Below, in pieces: positions 35,784 to 44,399 of a DNA stretch of 64,000 nt (position 1 is its first letter; the number at the start of each line of letters is the position of its first letter). This stretch comes from Bradymonas sp963697525 (GTDB taxonomy: Bacteria; Myxococcota_A; Bradymonadia; Bradymonadales; Bradymonadaceae), in contig OY969087.1 of the NCBI GenBank assembly GCA_963697525.1, positions 806,001-870,000 of the forward strand. Reading direction: 5' to 3'. The notes below the pieces were generated by a model. The model did no database searches. It had not been told where the DNA came from and worked only from the letters and a program-made list of their open reading frames with translations. The translations under genes and the position numbers were made by a program.

Positions 35784-35820
35784 AAAACACCGGCCCCATG
35801 GTGCCGGGGCCGGTGCTTTT
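35784..35820. terminator. Bidirectional stem-loop terminator
   Basis: CACCGGCCCC and GGGGCCGGTG form a 10-bp stem with an 8-base loop and T tracts on both strands. It sits downstream of the first OB-fold lipoprotein gene (35887-36951) and just upstream of the second, so the two may be partly uncoupled. Confidence 0.75.
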
Positions 35821-35886
35821 ACTCAAGCGCCGACAGACCGGATTCGGGGCGAGCCGCCCGACCGGCGGCTCGTCCTCAGCTCCGGT

Positions 35887-36951
35887 CTAGTTGCTCGGCG
35901 GGGCATAATACCAGCCGAAGTTGACCGTATCGAGCTGGGGCGCGGGGGTGTCCCCGCTGGGATTTTGGGGTCCCGGGAACGAGCTGAGCGGCCCCAGGAA
36001 GGTCACGCAGCTTCCCACCTGCACGAAGCTCGACGCGGTGCGGAAGGTGATGGTCTTACCGTCGCCGTGGGTCAGCGTATAGCACTCGGAGCTGCCGCCA
36101 CAGGCGCCGATGTCTTCGGTCAACTCGCCACCGATGCGCACCAATTGACCGTAGTAGTCCATGGTGACGTCCTGACCGGTCAGGTCGGTGAACGGCACGT
36201 CGTTGCCGGAGCTGTCCACGCTGAAGTCGGTCACCGCCGACACCTGGGTCTGGCCGCCGAAGTTGGTGACCTTGGTGACCGTGAAGCTGACCTTGTCGCC
36301 CACCTTGACCGGGGTGCTGGGATCGGTGGAGGCGTCGAAGATGCCGTGGGTGACCAGAGTGGCGTTGGCGTCCTGCAGGAACAACCAGCCGTTGGCCTCG
36401 TCGACATCGGGGGTCTGGCTGCTGTCGAAGCCGGTGCCGATGACCAGCGCGCCGCTGACCTGCAGCGGGGTGTCCAGGGTCACCGTGCCCTCGTCGACGT
36501 TGGCGGTGTCCTGATTGTCGACCGTGGCGGGGGTCTTGTCGACCACCGCCTGCAGCCCCGCGTCGGTCAGCGTCACCGAAGAGGCGTCGACCAGGTTGCC
36601 GCCGTTATGCGGCTTGGGCGTCGTGCCGCCGGTGTAGGTCTGGCCGCTGTAGTTGGTGTTCTCGACGCAGGTGCCGCCACCGCCGGTGTCGTTACCCGTG
36701 CCCGTATCTTGATTGCCGGTGCCGGTGTCTTGGCCCATGCCGGCGTCGGTGCCGGTGCCGTTGTTACCGCCGGTGCCGGTGTCTTGATCCATCCCGGTAT
36801 CGGTGCCGGTGCCGTTGTTGGTGCCGGTGCCGTTGTTGGTGGAGGTGCCGTTGTTGGCGCTGGGATCGTTGCTGCTGCCGCAGCCCATCATCGGCGCGGC
36901 CGCCAGCGCGACGCAACTCGCCAGCAGAATCAACCAGTTCTTTGCCTTCAT
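35887..36951 (-). CDS. Lipoprotein with Asn/Thr/Gly-rich linker and OB-fold-like segments
   Basis: The start is the ATG at 36951 after AAGGACG; 354 aa. The lipobox is PMMGC. Residues about 30-90 are a low-complexity linker of NNGTGT and QDTGTG units, which probably spans the surface layer. The rest has two OB-like segments (VSGALVIGTGFDS, GWLFLQDANATLV, GDKVSFTVTKVTN and GQLVRIGGELTED, GSCVTFLGPLSSF) resembling those of the neighbour at 34803-35756. First gene of the exported block. Confidence 0.78.
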   Translation of the reverse strand: MKAKNWLILLASCVALAAAPMMGCGSSNDPSANNGTSTNNGTGTNNGTGTDTGMDQDTGTGGNNGTGTDAGMGQDTGTGNQDTGTGNDTGGGGTCVENTNYSGQTYTGGTTPKPHNGGNLVDASSVTLTDAGLQAVVDKTPATVDNQDTANVDEGTVTLDTPLQVSGALVIGTGFDSSQTPDVDEANGWLFLQDANATLVTHGIFDASTDPSTPVKVGDKVSFTVTKVTNFGGQTQVSAVTDFSVDSSGNDVPFTDLTGQDVTMDYYGQLVRIGGELTEDIGACGGSSECYTLTHGDGKTITFRTASSFVQVGSCVTFLGPLSSFPGPQNPSGDTPAPQLDTVNFGWYYAPPSN

Positions 36952-37449
36952 CGTATACGTCCTTCGTCGAGAAAAATGCCTACCCAAAGAGACATAGGCT
37001 TACTACCACTTCACCCCTTGTCGTTCAACTCGGAGACGAGAGTTTTCACGCTGGGCGGCGTTTTGTTGCGGGAACGATACAGGGGGTCGACCACCAACGG
37101 GTCAGCGCGCGCGCCCCTCTTGCGCTTTGGGGGGAACCGGCTACACTCGTCGCGACTGCCGACCGAGCCCGACCAAACGCCATCGAATAGGGGACTTCAG
37201 GATCGCAGATCTCCCCGGCGAGGTCGATGAATCGGGTTATTTTGAACATTCCGTCGCTCGACGCGTCCAATGCCGGTGAACGATTCGCCTCGGCCCTCCG
37301 CAGCCACAAGACGGAGTTGCGCGGGGCGTCATGACTGTGCAACTGTCGCTGTACTCGAGACCAGATGAGGACCGAGCGTACGCCACCAGTCGCTCGAGTT
37401 GAGCGGCGTGCCGCCAGCGCCGTGACCAAAGACTTTGGAGACCTGACCC
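36952..37449. other. Divergent intergenic region without supported gene
   Basis: About 500 bases lie between the OB-fold lipoprotein gene (minus) and the LpoB-like gene (plus). Short open frames here lack ribosome sites and protein-like composition. It must hold both divergent promoters, but I cannot pick convincing hexamers. Confidence 0.5.
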
Positions 37450-38073
37450 ATGAAAGCCTTGACCACCTCGACCCGCCTCGTGCTTTTGGCCATCGTCGCC
37501 ATGCTCGCCGTGCCGCTGGGCTGCGCCAAGCCGCAGTATGTGCGCGACACCGAGAAGCCGGACATCGACGAATACACGATGAGCCTGCGCTTCGACCGCA
37601 AAGATCTCGACCGGCTGTACAAGGACAATATCGACAAGCTGCTCAGCTCGCGCATCAGCAAGCAGTGGGAGCGCCAGGCGGCCACCGGCAAAGCCCCGGT
37701 GGTGGCGGTGTTCCCGATGCGCAACGAGACCAGCGAGCATATCGGCAGCCAGCTCGACGCGCTGCTGTCCAAATTCGAGACCGACCTGGTCAACAAGTCG
37801 GCCGCCGACGTGCTCAGCCACCAGGACCAGCCCGATCTCATCGCCGAGATCAAGCGCCAGCAGTCCGACGCCTACGATCCCCAGCGCCTGGCCGGCTACG
37901 GCAAGCAGCTCGGCGCGCAGTACTTCGTGACCGGCAAGGTCTACGACACCGCCGAGCGCGTCGAGGACGAGCGCCGCGAGCAGTACTACATGTTCGTGCA
38001 GGTCATCGACGTGGAGACCGGCGCCATCAAGTTTCAGAACGAGTCCAAAATCACCAAGGGCTTGATGAAATGA
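37450..38073 (+). CDS. lpoB: Penicillin-binding-protein activator LpoB-like lipoprotein
   Basis: The ATG is preceded by GGAGACCTG; 207 aa. The lipoprotein signal ends MLAVPLGC. The mature part fits the LpoB/YcfM family: KAPVVAVFPMRNETSEHIG, then SQLDALLSKFETDLVN, GKQLGAQYFVTGKVYD and QVIDVETGAIKFQNES. LpoB spans from the outer membrane to stimulate PBP1b peptidoglycan synthesis in enterobacteria. The pairing with the COG3014-type gene downstream supports the call, although YcfL is absent and the symbol is by analogy. Confidence 0.83.
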   Translation: MKALTTSTRLVLLAIVAMLAVPLGCAKPQYVRDTEKPDIDEYTMSLRFDRKDLDRLYKDNIDKLLSSRISKQWERQAATGKAPVVAVFPMRNETSEHIGSQLDALLSKFETDLVNKSAADVLSHQDQPDLIAEIKRQQSDAYDPQRLAGYGKQLGAQYFVTGKVYDTAERVEDERREQYYMFVQVIDVETGAIKFQNESKITKGLMK

Positions 38074-38079
38074 CAGGTG

Positions 38080-38232
38080 TTAGGGGTCTGGGGGTTCAGG
38101 GGTCCAGGCGCGGAAGCGCGGAAGCGCGGAGGCGCGGAGGCGCGGAGGCGCTGACCTCGCAGGTTCCTGAACCCCTGAAGCCCTGAACTCCTGGACTCCT
38201 GGCCCCCTGGACTCCTGGACCCCCGGTCCCCC
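38080..38232. repeat. Iterated-octamer intergenic repeat
   Basis: The left part has GGGGTCTGGGGGTTCAGGGG, the centre five GCGGAAGC/GCGGAGGC octamers, and the right part repeats CTGGACTC and CTGAACCC units complementary to the left arm. It runs up to the start of the next gene. Confidence 0.8.
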
Positions 38233-39660
38233 ATGTACAGACGCTACCTCCAAATCGCGTTGTTGGCCCTGACCGCCCTGGTGTGGACGAGCGGTTGTGC
38301 CACCTACTCGGACTCGGTACGCGAGGCCCATCGAGCCGTGGCGTTGGGGCATCCGGAGCGTGCCGTCACCATCCTCAACAAGCGCATGGAGACGCGCAAC
38401 TCCAACCGGCTGCCCAAGTCGTTCGACGACAACAACGTGCTGCTGTTGCTCGAGCGGGCCACGGTGTTGCAGTCGCTGGGCAAATACAAGCTCGCCGCGC
38501 GCGACATGATGGCGGCCGACGACCATATGGAATGGTTGAGCATCGCCGACGCCGACACCGCCGACATCGCCAAGTATATGTACAGCGGCTCGTCGGAGGA
38601 CTACGTCGCCCCGGCGTACGAGCGGCTGTTGTTGAACACGCTCAACATCATCAACTTTTTGGCCATGCGCGACGTCCAGGGGGCCAAGGTCGAGGCGCGC
38701 CGCTTCACGATCATGGAGCAGTACTTCCTGGACAACGAGGAGCCGGCGATCCTGGCGGGCATCCTGTCGTTGGGCAACTACCTGGGCGGGGCGGCCTTCG
38801 AGCACTCCCGCGACTACCAGGAGGCGGCGCGCTACTACACGCGCGCCTGGTATTACGGGATCCGCAACCCGCGCTTTCGCCAGCGCCTGGTCGACCTGCT
38901 GTACCTAACCGGCTACAAGCCGCGGGAATTGGAATCGGAGACCGGCCAGAAGGTGCTCACCAACATCATGGACGACGTGGCCACCCACGCGCCCACCACC
39001 TTCAAGGAGTACCGCAAGAACTACCTCAACGGCGATACGATCATCGTGGTGCAGACGGGGCTGGTGCCCTGGCGGCAGGCCGTACACGTGCCCATCGCCC
39101 AGGCGATGACCTATGCCAACGGGTCGCATTACCACAGCATGTCGGGCGATCAGCAACAGCAGCTGACCATGATGGTCGCCAACGGGGTCATCGAGTCGGT
39201 CAACTTCCCGATGCTGACCACCAAAGAGATCCCGCCGGACAAGCCCGTGGAGGTCGACGTCGACGGCGACGGACACGAGGTGGGCGCCGATATCGACGTC
39301 GCCGCTCAGGTGTCGACGGCGTACGCCCACATCCTGCCGTCGCTGATGGTCGCGGCGATCACCCGCTTGATCACGCGCGTGGCCGCCGGGGAGGTCACCG
39401 AGACGGCCGTCAACGCCAGCAGCGGCAAGAGCGGGCTGGGCTTTTTGGCCAAGCTCGCCGTCGAGGGTGCCATGAACGCCGCCGACAAGCCGGACACGCG
39501 CAGTTGGATGACCCTGCCCGGACATATCCGGCTAGTGCGCATGCAGTTGGGCGGTGACGTCCATCCCATCACGGTGGTGGTGGGCAGTGACTCGGACAAA
39601 CGCAACGTGATGATCCGAGAAGATTCTTTGAACATAGTGAATTTTTCGCGGGTGCGCTGA
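38233..39660 (+). CDS. COG3014-type lipoprotein, probable LpoB partner
   Basis: A 475-residue protein with lipobox TSGC after MYRRYLQIALLALTALVW. The N-terminal half looks like TPR-type helices (AHRAVALGHPERAVTIL, LLERATVLQSLGKYKLAARD, YYTRAWYYGIRNPRFR). The C-terminal half is beta-rich (PITVVVGSDSDKRN). COG3014 proteins are commonly encoded next to lpoB in proteobacteria and presumably help outer-membrane-driven control of peptidoglycan synthesis. It is separated from lpoB only by a repeat. Confidence 0.75.
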   Translation: MYRRYLQIALLALTALVWTSGCATYSDSVREAHRAVALGHPERAVTILNKRMETRNSNRLPKSFDDNNVLLLLERATVLQSLGKYKLAARDMMAADDHMEWLSIADADTADIAKYMYSGSSEDYVAPAYERLLLNTLNIINFLAMRDVQGAKVEARRFTIMEQYFLDNEEPAILAGILSLGNYLGGAAFEHSRDYQEAARYYTRAWYYGIRNPRFRQRLVDLLYLTGYKPRELESETGQKVLTNIMDDVATHAPTTFKEYRKNYLNGDTIIVVQTGLVPWRQAVHVPIAQAMTYANGSHYHSMSGDQQQQLTMMVANGVIESVNFPMLTTKEIPPDKPVEVDVDGDGHEVGADIDVAAQVSTAYAHILPSLMVAAITRLITRVAAGEVTETAVNASSGKSGLGFLAKLAVEGAMNAADKPDTRSWMTLPGHIRLVRMQLGGDVHPITVVVGSDSDKRNVMIREDSLNIVNFSRVR

Positions 39661-39709
39661 GTCCAAAGCCACGACACCGCTTGGATGAACACCTGGATAA
39701 GGAAGGACC

Positions 39710-40333
39710 ATGAACGTTCCGAATAAATCCCGACGAAACGCCCATCGCCTGGCGAGTTCGCTCGCCGCCCTGCTGGTCGCCGCCGTGGTCATGATGGCCG
39801 CCTCCAGCGCGTTCGCCCTCGACCGCTACGCCAGTCGGCAAGGCCCGTTCTTCGGCCTGGGGCTGGGCGGCGGCGTGGGCGCCGTGGACATGAAGCAGGG
39901 CAAGGGTTCCTCGGGCTTCGAGGACGGCCGCCTGCCCGGGCTGAATATGAGCGCCATCGTCGGCGGTGGGGTCAACGACAACATCGTGCTGGGCGCGCAG
40001 GCCGACCTGTGGCTGCGCACCGTCCAGAAGGGCTCCCAGGAGCTGTCCAACCAGCACTGGAACTTTCTGGCGCTGGGCGACTTCTACCTGATCAAGGGGC
40101 TGTACCTGGAAGGTGGCGCCGGGCTGGCCTATGCGGCGTTCGACGCCCAGCAGGGCACCAACGACCCGATCACCTATCGGGAGATGGGCTTCGCCGCCCG
40201 CGTCGGCGCCGGCTTCGAGTACTTCATCAACGGCACCTACGCCGTGGGCATCAACGCCAACTACACCCGCCACTTCTACAGCAGCGCGCAATTCGACACC
40301 GCCACCGCAGGGATCAGCTTTCGCTGGTACTGA
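39710..40333 (+). CDS. Small outer-membrane beta-barrel protein
   Basis: The ATG follows GGAAGGA; 207 aa. The signal peptide ends ASSAFA. The mature part has alternating strands (FFGLGLGGGVGAVDM, NIVLGAQADLWLR, GLYLEGGAGLAYAAF, FAARVGAGFEYFI) and a C-terminal FRWY, consistent with an 8-strand OmpA/OmpW-like barrel. No specific role can be assigned. A strong terminator follows, closing the transcription unit. Confidence 0.8.
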   Translation: MNVPNKSRRNAHRLASSLAALLVAAVVMMAASSAFALDRYASRQGPFFGLGLGGGVGAVDMKQGKGSSGFEDGRLPGLNMSAIVGGGVNDNIVLGAQADLWLRTVQKGSQELSNQHWNFLALGDFYLIKGLYLEGGAGLAYAAFDAQQGTNDPITYREMGFAARVGAGFEYFINGTYAVGINANYTRHFYSSAQFDTATAGISFRWY

Positions 40334-40366
40334 TCGGGCTAAATTGAGGTTTTTTGGGCCGAATTG

Positions 40367-40397
40367 GGCCGCAGCCTGTCGTAGGCTGCGGCCTTTT
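40367..40397 (+). terminator. Rho-independent terminator after the barrel gene
   Basis: GGCCGCAGCCT and AGGCTGCGGCC form an 11-bp stem with loop GTCGT, followed by TTTT. Confidence 0.9.
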
Positions 40398-40586
40398 CTG
40401 TCCACCACAGGTGAAAATCCGGGCGCTCAGAAAAATTTTTTCAGCCTCAGCGCATCAAACGAATTGGCCAAAAAAGTTTGAAAACCTGCCTCTGACACGC
40501 TAGAATCAAGGGTGATCGAGGCACGGGCCGCACACGCGTTTTTGCGACAGTGTAATTTTCTTTCCAATATCAGTAAAAATTTGAAT

Positions 40587-40615
40587 TTGGAACGTAACTA
40601 GCCCGTTGTTATAAT
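40587..40615 (+). promoter_or_regulatory. Sigma-70-type promoter for the 59-aa gene
   Basis: TTGGAA (-35) and a perfect TATAAT (-10) are separated by 17 bases, about 80 bases upstream of the small gene, in the most AT-rich stretch nearby. This is the best promoter I can see in the window. Confidence 0.8.
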
Positions 40616-40695
40616 CGACAGGGCCCAAGGACTGGGCATTTCGAACTTCCGAACCATTACACACGGGTCAGCGACCCACAGACCAGGGAAGTCCG

Positions 40696-40875
40696 ATGCT
40701 GCCGGATTACATCATCTACGACGAACTCAAGAAAGAACGCGAGAAGCGCGAGCAGCTCCGCGAGCGGCCGCGCCTGGAGATTCCGTGCCCGATGCCCTAC
40801 CTGCCCGACCTCGAAGAGGAGAAATCGGACCGGGAGGACGAGGGAGAACGCGGCGTCGCCATCCTGCAGTTCTGA
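40696..40875 (+). CDS. 59-aa highly charged small protein with own promoter and terminator
   Basis: The ATG follows AGGGAAGTCCG. The protein begins MLPDYIIYDELKKEREKRE and continues with PRLEIPCPMPYLPDL and a charged tail ending GVAILQF. It is half charged, has one Cys, and has no signal or membrane segment. A consensus promoter upstream and a strong terminator downstream make it a compact independent, probably highly expressed unit. Small proteins starting with a PDYIIYDE-like motif seem familiar from myxobacteria, but their function is unknown to me. Confidence 0.75.
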   Translation: MLPDYIIYDELKKEREKREQLRERPRLEIPCPMPYLPDLEEEKSDREDEGERGVAILQF

Positions 40876-40954
40876 GTTGAGTCCTTAACTCTCTCTCGCA
40901 CCCCGCGGAGCTTTCTGCTTGCCTCCGCGACACAACGAAGTACCTCTGCTTGCG

Positions 40955-40993
40955 CCGAGGCCCGGACTTCCCCCGTCCGGGCCTCGGTTTTTT
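40955..40993 (+). terminator. Strong rho-independent terminator after the 59-aa gene
   Basis: CCGAGGCCCGGAC and GTCCGGGCCTCGG form a 13-bp perfect stem with loop TTCCCCC, followed by TTTTTT. Confidence 0.95.
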
Positions 40994-41001
40994 CTCGAGG
41001 T

Positions 41002-41022
41002 GGCCGTCGCTCCAACGGTGGC
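41002..41022. repeat. 21-bp dispersed repeat, copy 1
   Basis: The segment is the exact reverse complement of 44328-44348 (core CCGTCGCTCCAACGGTGG). Both lie in intergenic DNA next to similar GGAGCGACG- and GGCGTCG-containing stretches. Confidence 0.8.
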
Positions 41023-41099
41023 ACCTCGGATTACGCTTTGGAGCGACGCCGTCCCTGGCGTCGACAAGGCCGGTGCGCCGACAGCGGTGGCATGTCGGG

Positions 41100-41669
41100 T
41101 TATCGGTGGAGGAGCCACCAGATGAGCACGAACGGCAGCGCCGCCACTCCCAACAACACCAGCACGACCCCGAAGCCGGCGAGGTAGCGAAGCGCCGTCG
41201 AACTCGTGCGCTTGGCGGGGAGCTCGGCCGGCAGCCGCGGGGTGCCGCCGGTGCGGGTGGCGCCGTAGTGGTCGAGCAAAAGGTCGACGTTCTTGCGGTT
41301 GGCCTTGAAGATGGCGTCGAAGACGTCGCCCACCCCGGGCACGTAGCCGCCGATGAGGTCGACGACGAGGTTGTAGACCATCCTGGCGAGCTTGCGCCGG
41401 GGGATGTCCATGCCCAGCGCCTCCCAGAAGATGTACACGCCCACTACCCAGGTGACCCAGTCGCCGCCGCCGGGGATGATGCCCAAGATGGGGTCGAGGC
41501 CGATGCGGTAGCGCACCAGGGGCAGCTCGAATTGGTCGTCCATCAGCCGGGCGAGCCGGTCGAGGCGACCCAAAGAGGTCTCCAGAGCCGCGCGCTCGTC
41601 GTCGGAGCGCCGGGCCAGATCGGTGGCAGCGGCGTCGGGGACTGGTGTGGGCCGGGGGGCTTTGCTCAT
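41100..41669 (-). CDS. DUF4112 family membrane protein
   Basis: A 189-residue protein. The family core is clear: RLARLMDDQFELP, RYRIGLDPILGIIPGGGDW, LARMVYNLVVDLIGGYVPG and VGDVFDAIFKANRKN. There is one hydrophobic segment near residue 80 and a strong C-terminal one (FGVVLVLLGVAALPFVLIWW). DUF4112 proteins are small inner-membrane proteins of unknown function. No strong ribosome site precedes the ATG at 41669. Confidence 0.87.
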   Translation of the reverse strand: MSKAPRPTPVPDAAATDLARRSDDERAALETSLGRLDRLARLMDDQFELPLVRYRIGLDPILGIIPGGGDWVTWVVGVYIFWEALGMDIPRRKLARMVYNLVVDLIGGYVPGVGDVFDAIFKANRKNVDLLLDHYGATRTGGTPRLPAELPAKRTSSTALRYLAGFGVVLVLLGVAALPFVLIWWLLHR

Positions 41670-41715
41670 TGGGAGACGTTGGCGAGGGCTGGGTTCAACA
41701 CCGGGCCGGCGTCGC

Positions 41716-41958
41716 TGGTGGGCCCGAGGTCGGGGAAGACATCGTATCGGGAAGGATTGTTGCTTTGGTGTGACACCAGGTCGCACGAAGTCTGGCGAAG
41801 TACGGTGGGAAAAGTACTACTTCAAACTTCGGCAGGGCACCGGCAGGCGAAGCGCCTCCGGCTGATAGCTTGACAAGCCTTTCACGTGGGGTCCCACTTT
41901 GATGAAAGGAGATATAGATAAGGCGCAAACGATTCTTCCCCAACCTCGGACCCACCAA
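41716..41958. repeat. Foldback element in a 470-bp gene-free region
   Basis: The left end (GGTGGGCCCGAGGTCGGGGAAG) is the near-complement of the right end (CTTCCCCAACCTCGGACC then CACC), with about two mismatches over 22 bases. Inner palindromes GGTGTGACACC and GTGGGGTCCCAC flank a spacer. No gene is supported in 41670-42142. Confidence 0.6.
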
Positions 41959-42142
41959 CCGCGTCGGTTGATAGGGGGCTCGGCTCATGTGACGCGCTGC
42001 GTCATAGACGACTCCTGGGCCAAAAAGGGTACGGCTGTTAAGCCCCGGCGATGACGACCAACAAATCCATTAGATGTGGCAGTGAAAGTCTCTAACCACA
42101 ATGTAGGACAATCTACTACAATCGTCAAAGTCCCGAGCCACT

Positions 42143-43612
42143 TCATCGGTCGAGGCCCGCCAGATAATGCAGTCGACGGATGGCGAGTTCCAGTTGTAGC
42201 CGGTCTTGGGCGAGTGTCGTTCGGGCTATTGTGAGCCGGTCTTGAGCGTCAATCAAGTCCAGTTGGCTGGTCACCCCGTTGTCGTAGCCGATCTGGGCCT
42301 GCTGCAGGCCTTGCTCGGAGAGCTGGACCTGCAGTTGCGAGGAGTCCAACTGGGACTTGCGCGACTGGTAGTCCGCCCACGCCTGGTCCAGATCGGTGTA
42401 GATGCCGTCGAGGGTCTGCTGGAGGCGAAGCTTGGAGGCGATCAGTTGGGCCTGGCGCTCGTCGAGCAGGCCCTCGCGGTTGCCCCCGTCCCACAGTGTC
42501 CACTGGGCGCCGAAGACGAGCTGCCACTGGGGAGGCTGCTGGTTGAAGTCGCTGTCGGCGGCGTCGGAGTAATTGAAGTTCACTGACAGCGTGGGCAGGT
42601 ACTGAAAATACACCTCGTTGATGAATAGGTCGGCGATCTTCTGGTTGATCTGGTCGACCTGCACCGAGTAGCGCTGTTGCTTGGCGGTCTGTTTGAGCTG
42701 CTCGAGCGTCTGGGGCGGCGGCAGCGGGGCGGGCTCGCGCACGTCGAAGTTGGCCGGGGTCTGCAGCAGATTGGCCAGCGCCTGGCGCGCCTTGACGAAG
42801 GCCAGCCGGGCGCGCTCGACCTGTTTTTGGCCGGCGACCACACGGATATGAGCGCGGTTGAGGTCGAATTTGGTGGCCACGCCGGCGTCGTAGCGGCGCT
42901 GGGTGGCACGCATCACCGTCTGGGAGCTCTGCAGTTGTTGTTGGGTGATCTTGATGAGCTCGCGGCCCAGCAAGAGCTGGTAGTACAACTGCACGGCGCT
43001 GAAATCGACGTCGTCGGTGGCCGAGCCGAGCTGAGCCTTGGCACGGTCGAGCTGGCCGTAGGCGATCTCGATGCCCGGATAGGCGCGCCCGCTCAGCGGC
43101 AGGGTCGCGCCCACCTGCCAATTCCAGTTATTCTTGGGCTGAACGATGAACTGCGTGGCCGGCTGGCCGGGGATCGGCGAGGGAAACTCGGCGCCGATGG
43201 CGCTCTGGTTGATGATGTAGTTGCCGCTCGCGCTGATCCGGGGAAGCACGTACGAGTACGCTTGGCGGATTTGGCCTTTGGCGCTGTCCACCTGAGTCTG
43301 GGCCAGTCGAACGCCCAGGTTTTGCTTGCGGGCGAGCTGGCGAGCCTGGTCGAGCTCGAGGGTGCGCTCGGCCTGAACCAGCGCGGTCTTCTGCTGGTTT
43401 TCGGGGCGCAGGGCTTCCTGGGAGGGCGTGGGTGCGGCCTGTTGGTCGCCTTGTTGTTCGCTCTGTGGGGCGGGGGCCTGAGCGTCGGCCGGCTGTTGCT
43501 GGGCGTGGGCGACGGGCGCAATGGCGATGATCGCCAACAGCACCGCCGCCGCCGAGCCCAGGCGCAGCGCCTCCAACCCTCGATCGTTCGACTCGCAATA
43601 ATCATCAATCAT
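42143..43612 (-). CDS. TolC-family outer-membrane channel/efflux protein
   Basis: The ATG at 43612 is chosen over an upstream TTG; 489 aa. The signal peptide (AAAVLLAIIAIAPVAHA) is followed by a Gln/Pro/Ala-rich linker and two OEP repeats. The first has LELDQARQLARKQNLGVRL and VLPRISASGNYI; the second has QYLPTLSVNFNYSD, GAQWTLWDGGNR and GYDNGVTSQLDLIDAQ. TolC homologues trimerise into outer-membrane tunnels for efflux or type I secretion. No inner-membrane pump or adaptor gene is nearby, so the partner is encoded elsewhere. Confidence 0.9.
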   Translation of the reverse strand: MIDDYCESNDRGLEALRLGSAAAVLLAIIAIAPVAHAQQQPADAQAPAPQSEQQGDQQAAPTPSQEALRPENQQKTALVQAERTLELDQARQLARKQNLGVRLAQTQVDSAKGQIRQAYSYVLPRISASGNYIINQSAIGAEFPSPIPGQPATQFIVQPKNNWNWQVGATLPLSGRAYPGIEIAYGQLDRAKAQLGSATDDVDFSAVQLYYQLLLGRELIKITQQQLQSSQTVMRATQRRYDAGVATKFDLNRAHIRVVAGQKQVERARLAFVKARQALANLLQTPANFDVREPAPLPPPQTLEQLKQTAKQQRYSVQVDQINQKIADLFINEVYFQYLPTLSVNFNYSDAADSDFNQQPPQWQLVFGAQWTLWDGGNREGLLDERQAQLIASKLRLQQTLDGIYTDLDQAWADYQSRKSQLDSSQLQVQLSEQGLQQAQIGYDNGVTSQLDLIDAQDRLTIARTTLAQDRLQLELAIRRLHYLAGLDR

Positions 43613-43719
43613 GACAATGGCGTTGCTTGCGGGGACGCCCAACGGGCGAATGGATGCCGACGCCGGTCATGATGATCCCAAAGGGCTCGCCCGGCAAGCG
43701 CCGCTGAGAGCCCCACGAC

Positions 43720-44238
43720 TTATTCGAATTCGTGGGTCAGGATCGGCGGCGATAGCTCGGCGGTGCAGCCATTGGGGGATTTGGTCCCGCTGACCCGGAT
43801 CTCGTAGGTGTGCATGGGCCCACCACAGCGGAAGTCGGCGCGGGCCCGAATGCGGTAGGTATGGTCGTCGATCGGCTCGGCGTCGTAGGAAAAATACGTC
43901 GGGCCGCTGGGCGGCGCGAGCCCGGCCGTCGTCCACGCTTTGACGGCGGCCGGCAGCGCCGTGGTCTTTGTACCACCGCAATTCTTGGCGGGATCACTCA
44001 GCGCGGGCAGCTTGGGCGGGAAGGTGCAGCTCGTCTCGTATTGGGACTGGACCTCACGGCTTAGCTGCTTCACCGTCGCGGTCGCCTCGGTGGCTTTGGA
44101 TGCCTTGACGTATTTGACGAACGCGGGAATGGCGATGGCGGCCAGGACCCCCAGGATCATGATGGCGACGAAGCCCCCGCCGACGACGATCAGTACAATC
44201 AGAAGAGCCTTCGACTTCTTTTTTGGCTGCTGCGGCAT
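43720..44238 (-). CDS. Pilin-like membrane protein lacking the canonical prepilin signature
   Basis: The ATG at 44238 follows GAGGGGACGG; 172 aa. A Lys-rich N-terminus (MPQQPKKKSK) leads into a long hydrophobic helix ending LGVLAAIAIPAFVKYVKASK, the typical type IV pilin helix end. Counting back, the conserved Glu5 position is Gly, and no G/FTLIE cleavage site is present. A globular domain with paired cysteines (ETSCTFPPK, AKNCGG, DFRCGG, NGCTAEL) follows. It may be an uncleaved minor-pilin relative anchored in the inner membrane. Confidence 0.8.
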   Translation of the reverse strand: MPQQPKKKSKALLIVLIVVGGGFVAIMILGVLAAIAIPAFVKYVKASKATEATATVKQLSREVQSQYETSCTFPPKLPALSDPAKNCGGTKTTALPAAVKAWTTAGLAPPSGPTYFSYDAEPIDDHTYRIRARADFRCGGPMHTYEIRVSGTKSPNGCTAELSPPILTHEFE

Positions 44239-44327
44239 CCGTCCCCTCGCGCTTATCGGTAGTGGATGCCGCGAGAGTACCGGCATCGCGCAGCGCTGTA
44301 AAACCGAAGTTTCGTTCGCGCGCAGCG

Positions 44328-44348
44328 GCCACCGTTGGAGCGACGGCC
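44328..44348. repeat. 21-bp dispersed repeat, copy 2
   Basis: Exact inverse copy of 41002-41022 (core CCACCGTTGGAGCGACGG), in the gap between the pilin-like gene and the next gene. Confidence 0.8.
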
Positions 44349-44399
44349 TCCGTGCCGGCGTCGGCCCAGAGACGGCGTCCCTCGAAAGCTTGTATCCGG

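Noticed and set aside
41902..42054. Possible 50-aa gene inside the foldback region
   Set aside because: No ribosome site, not protein-like in composition, and it runs through repeat arms.
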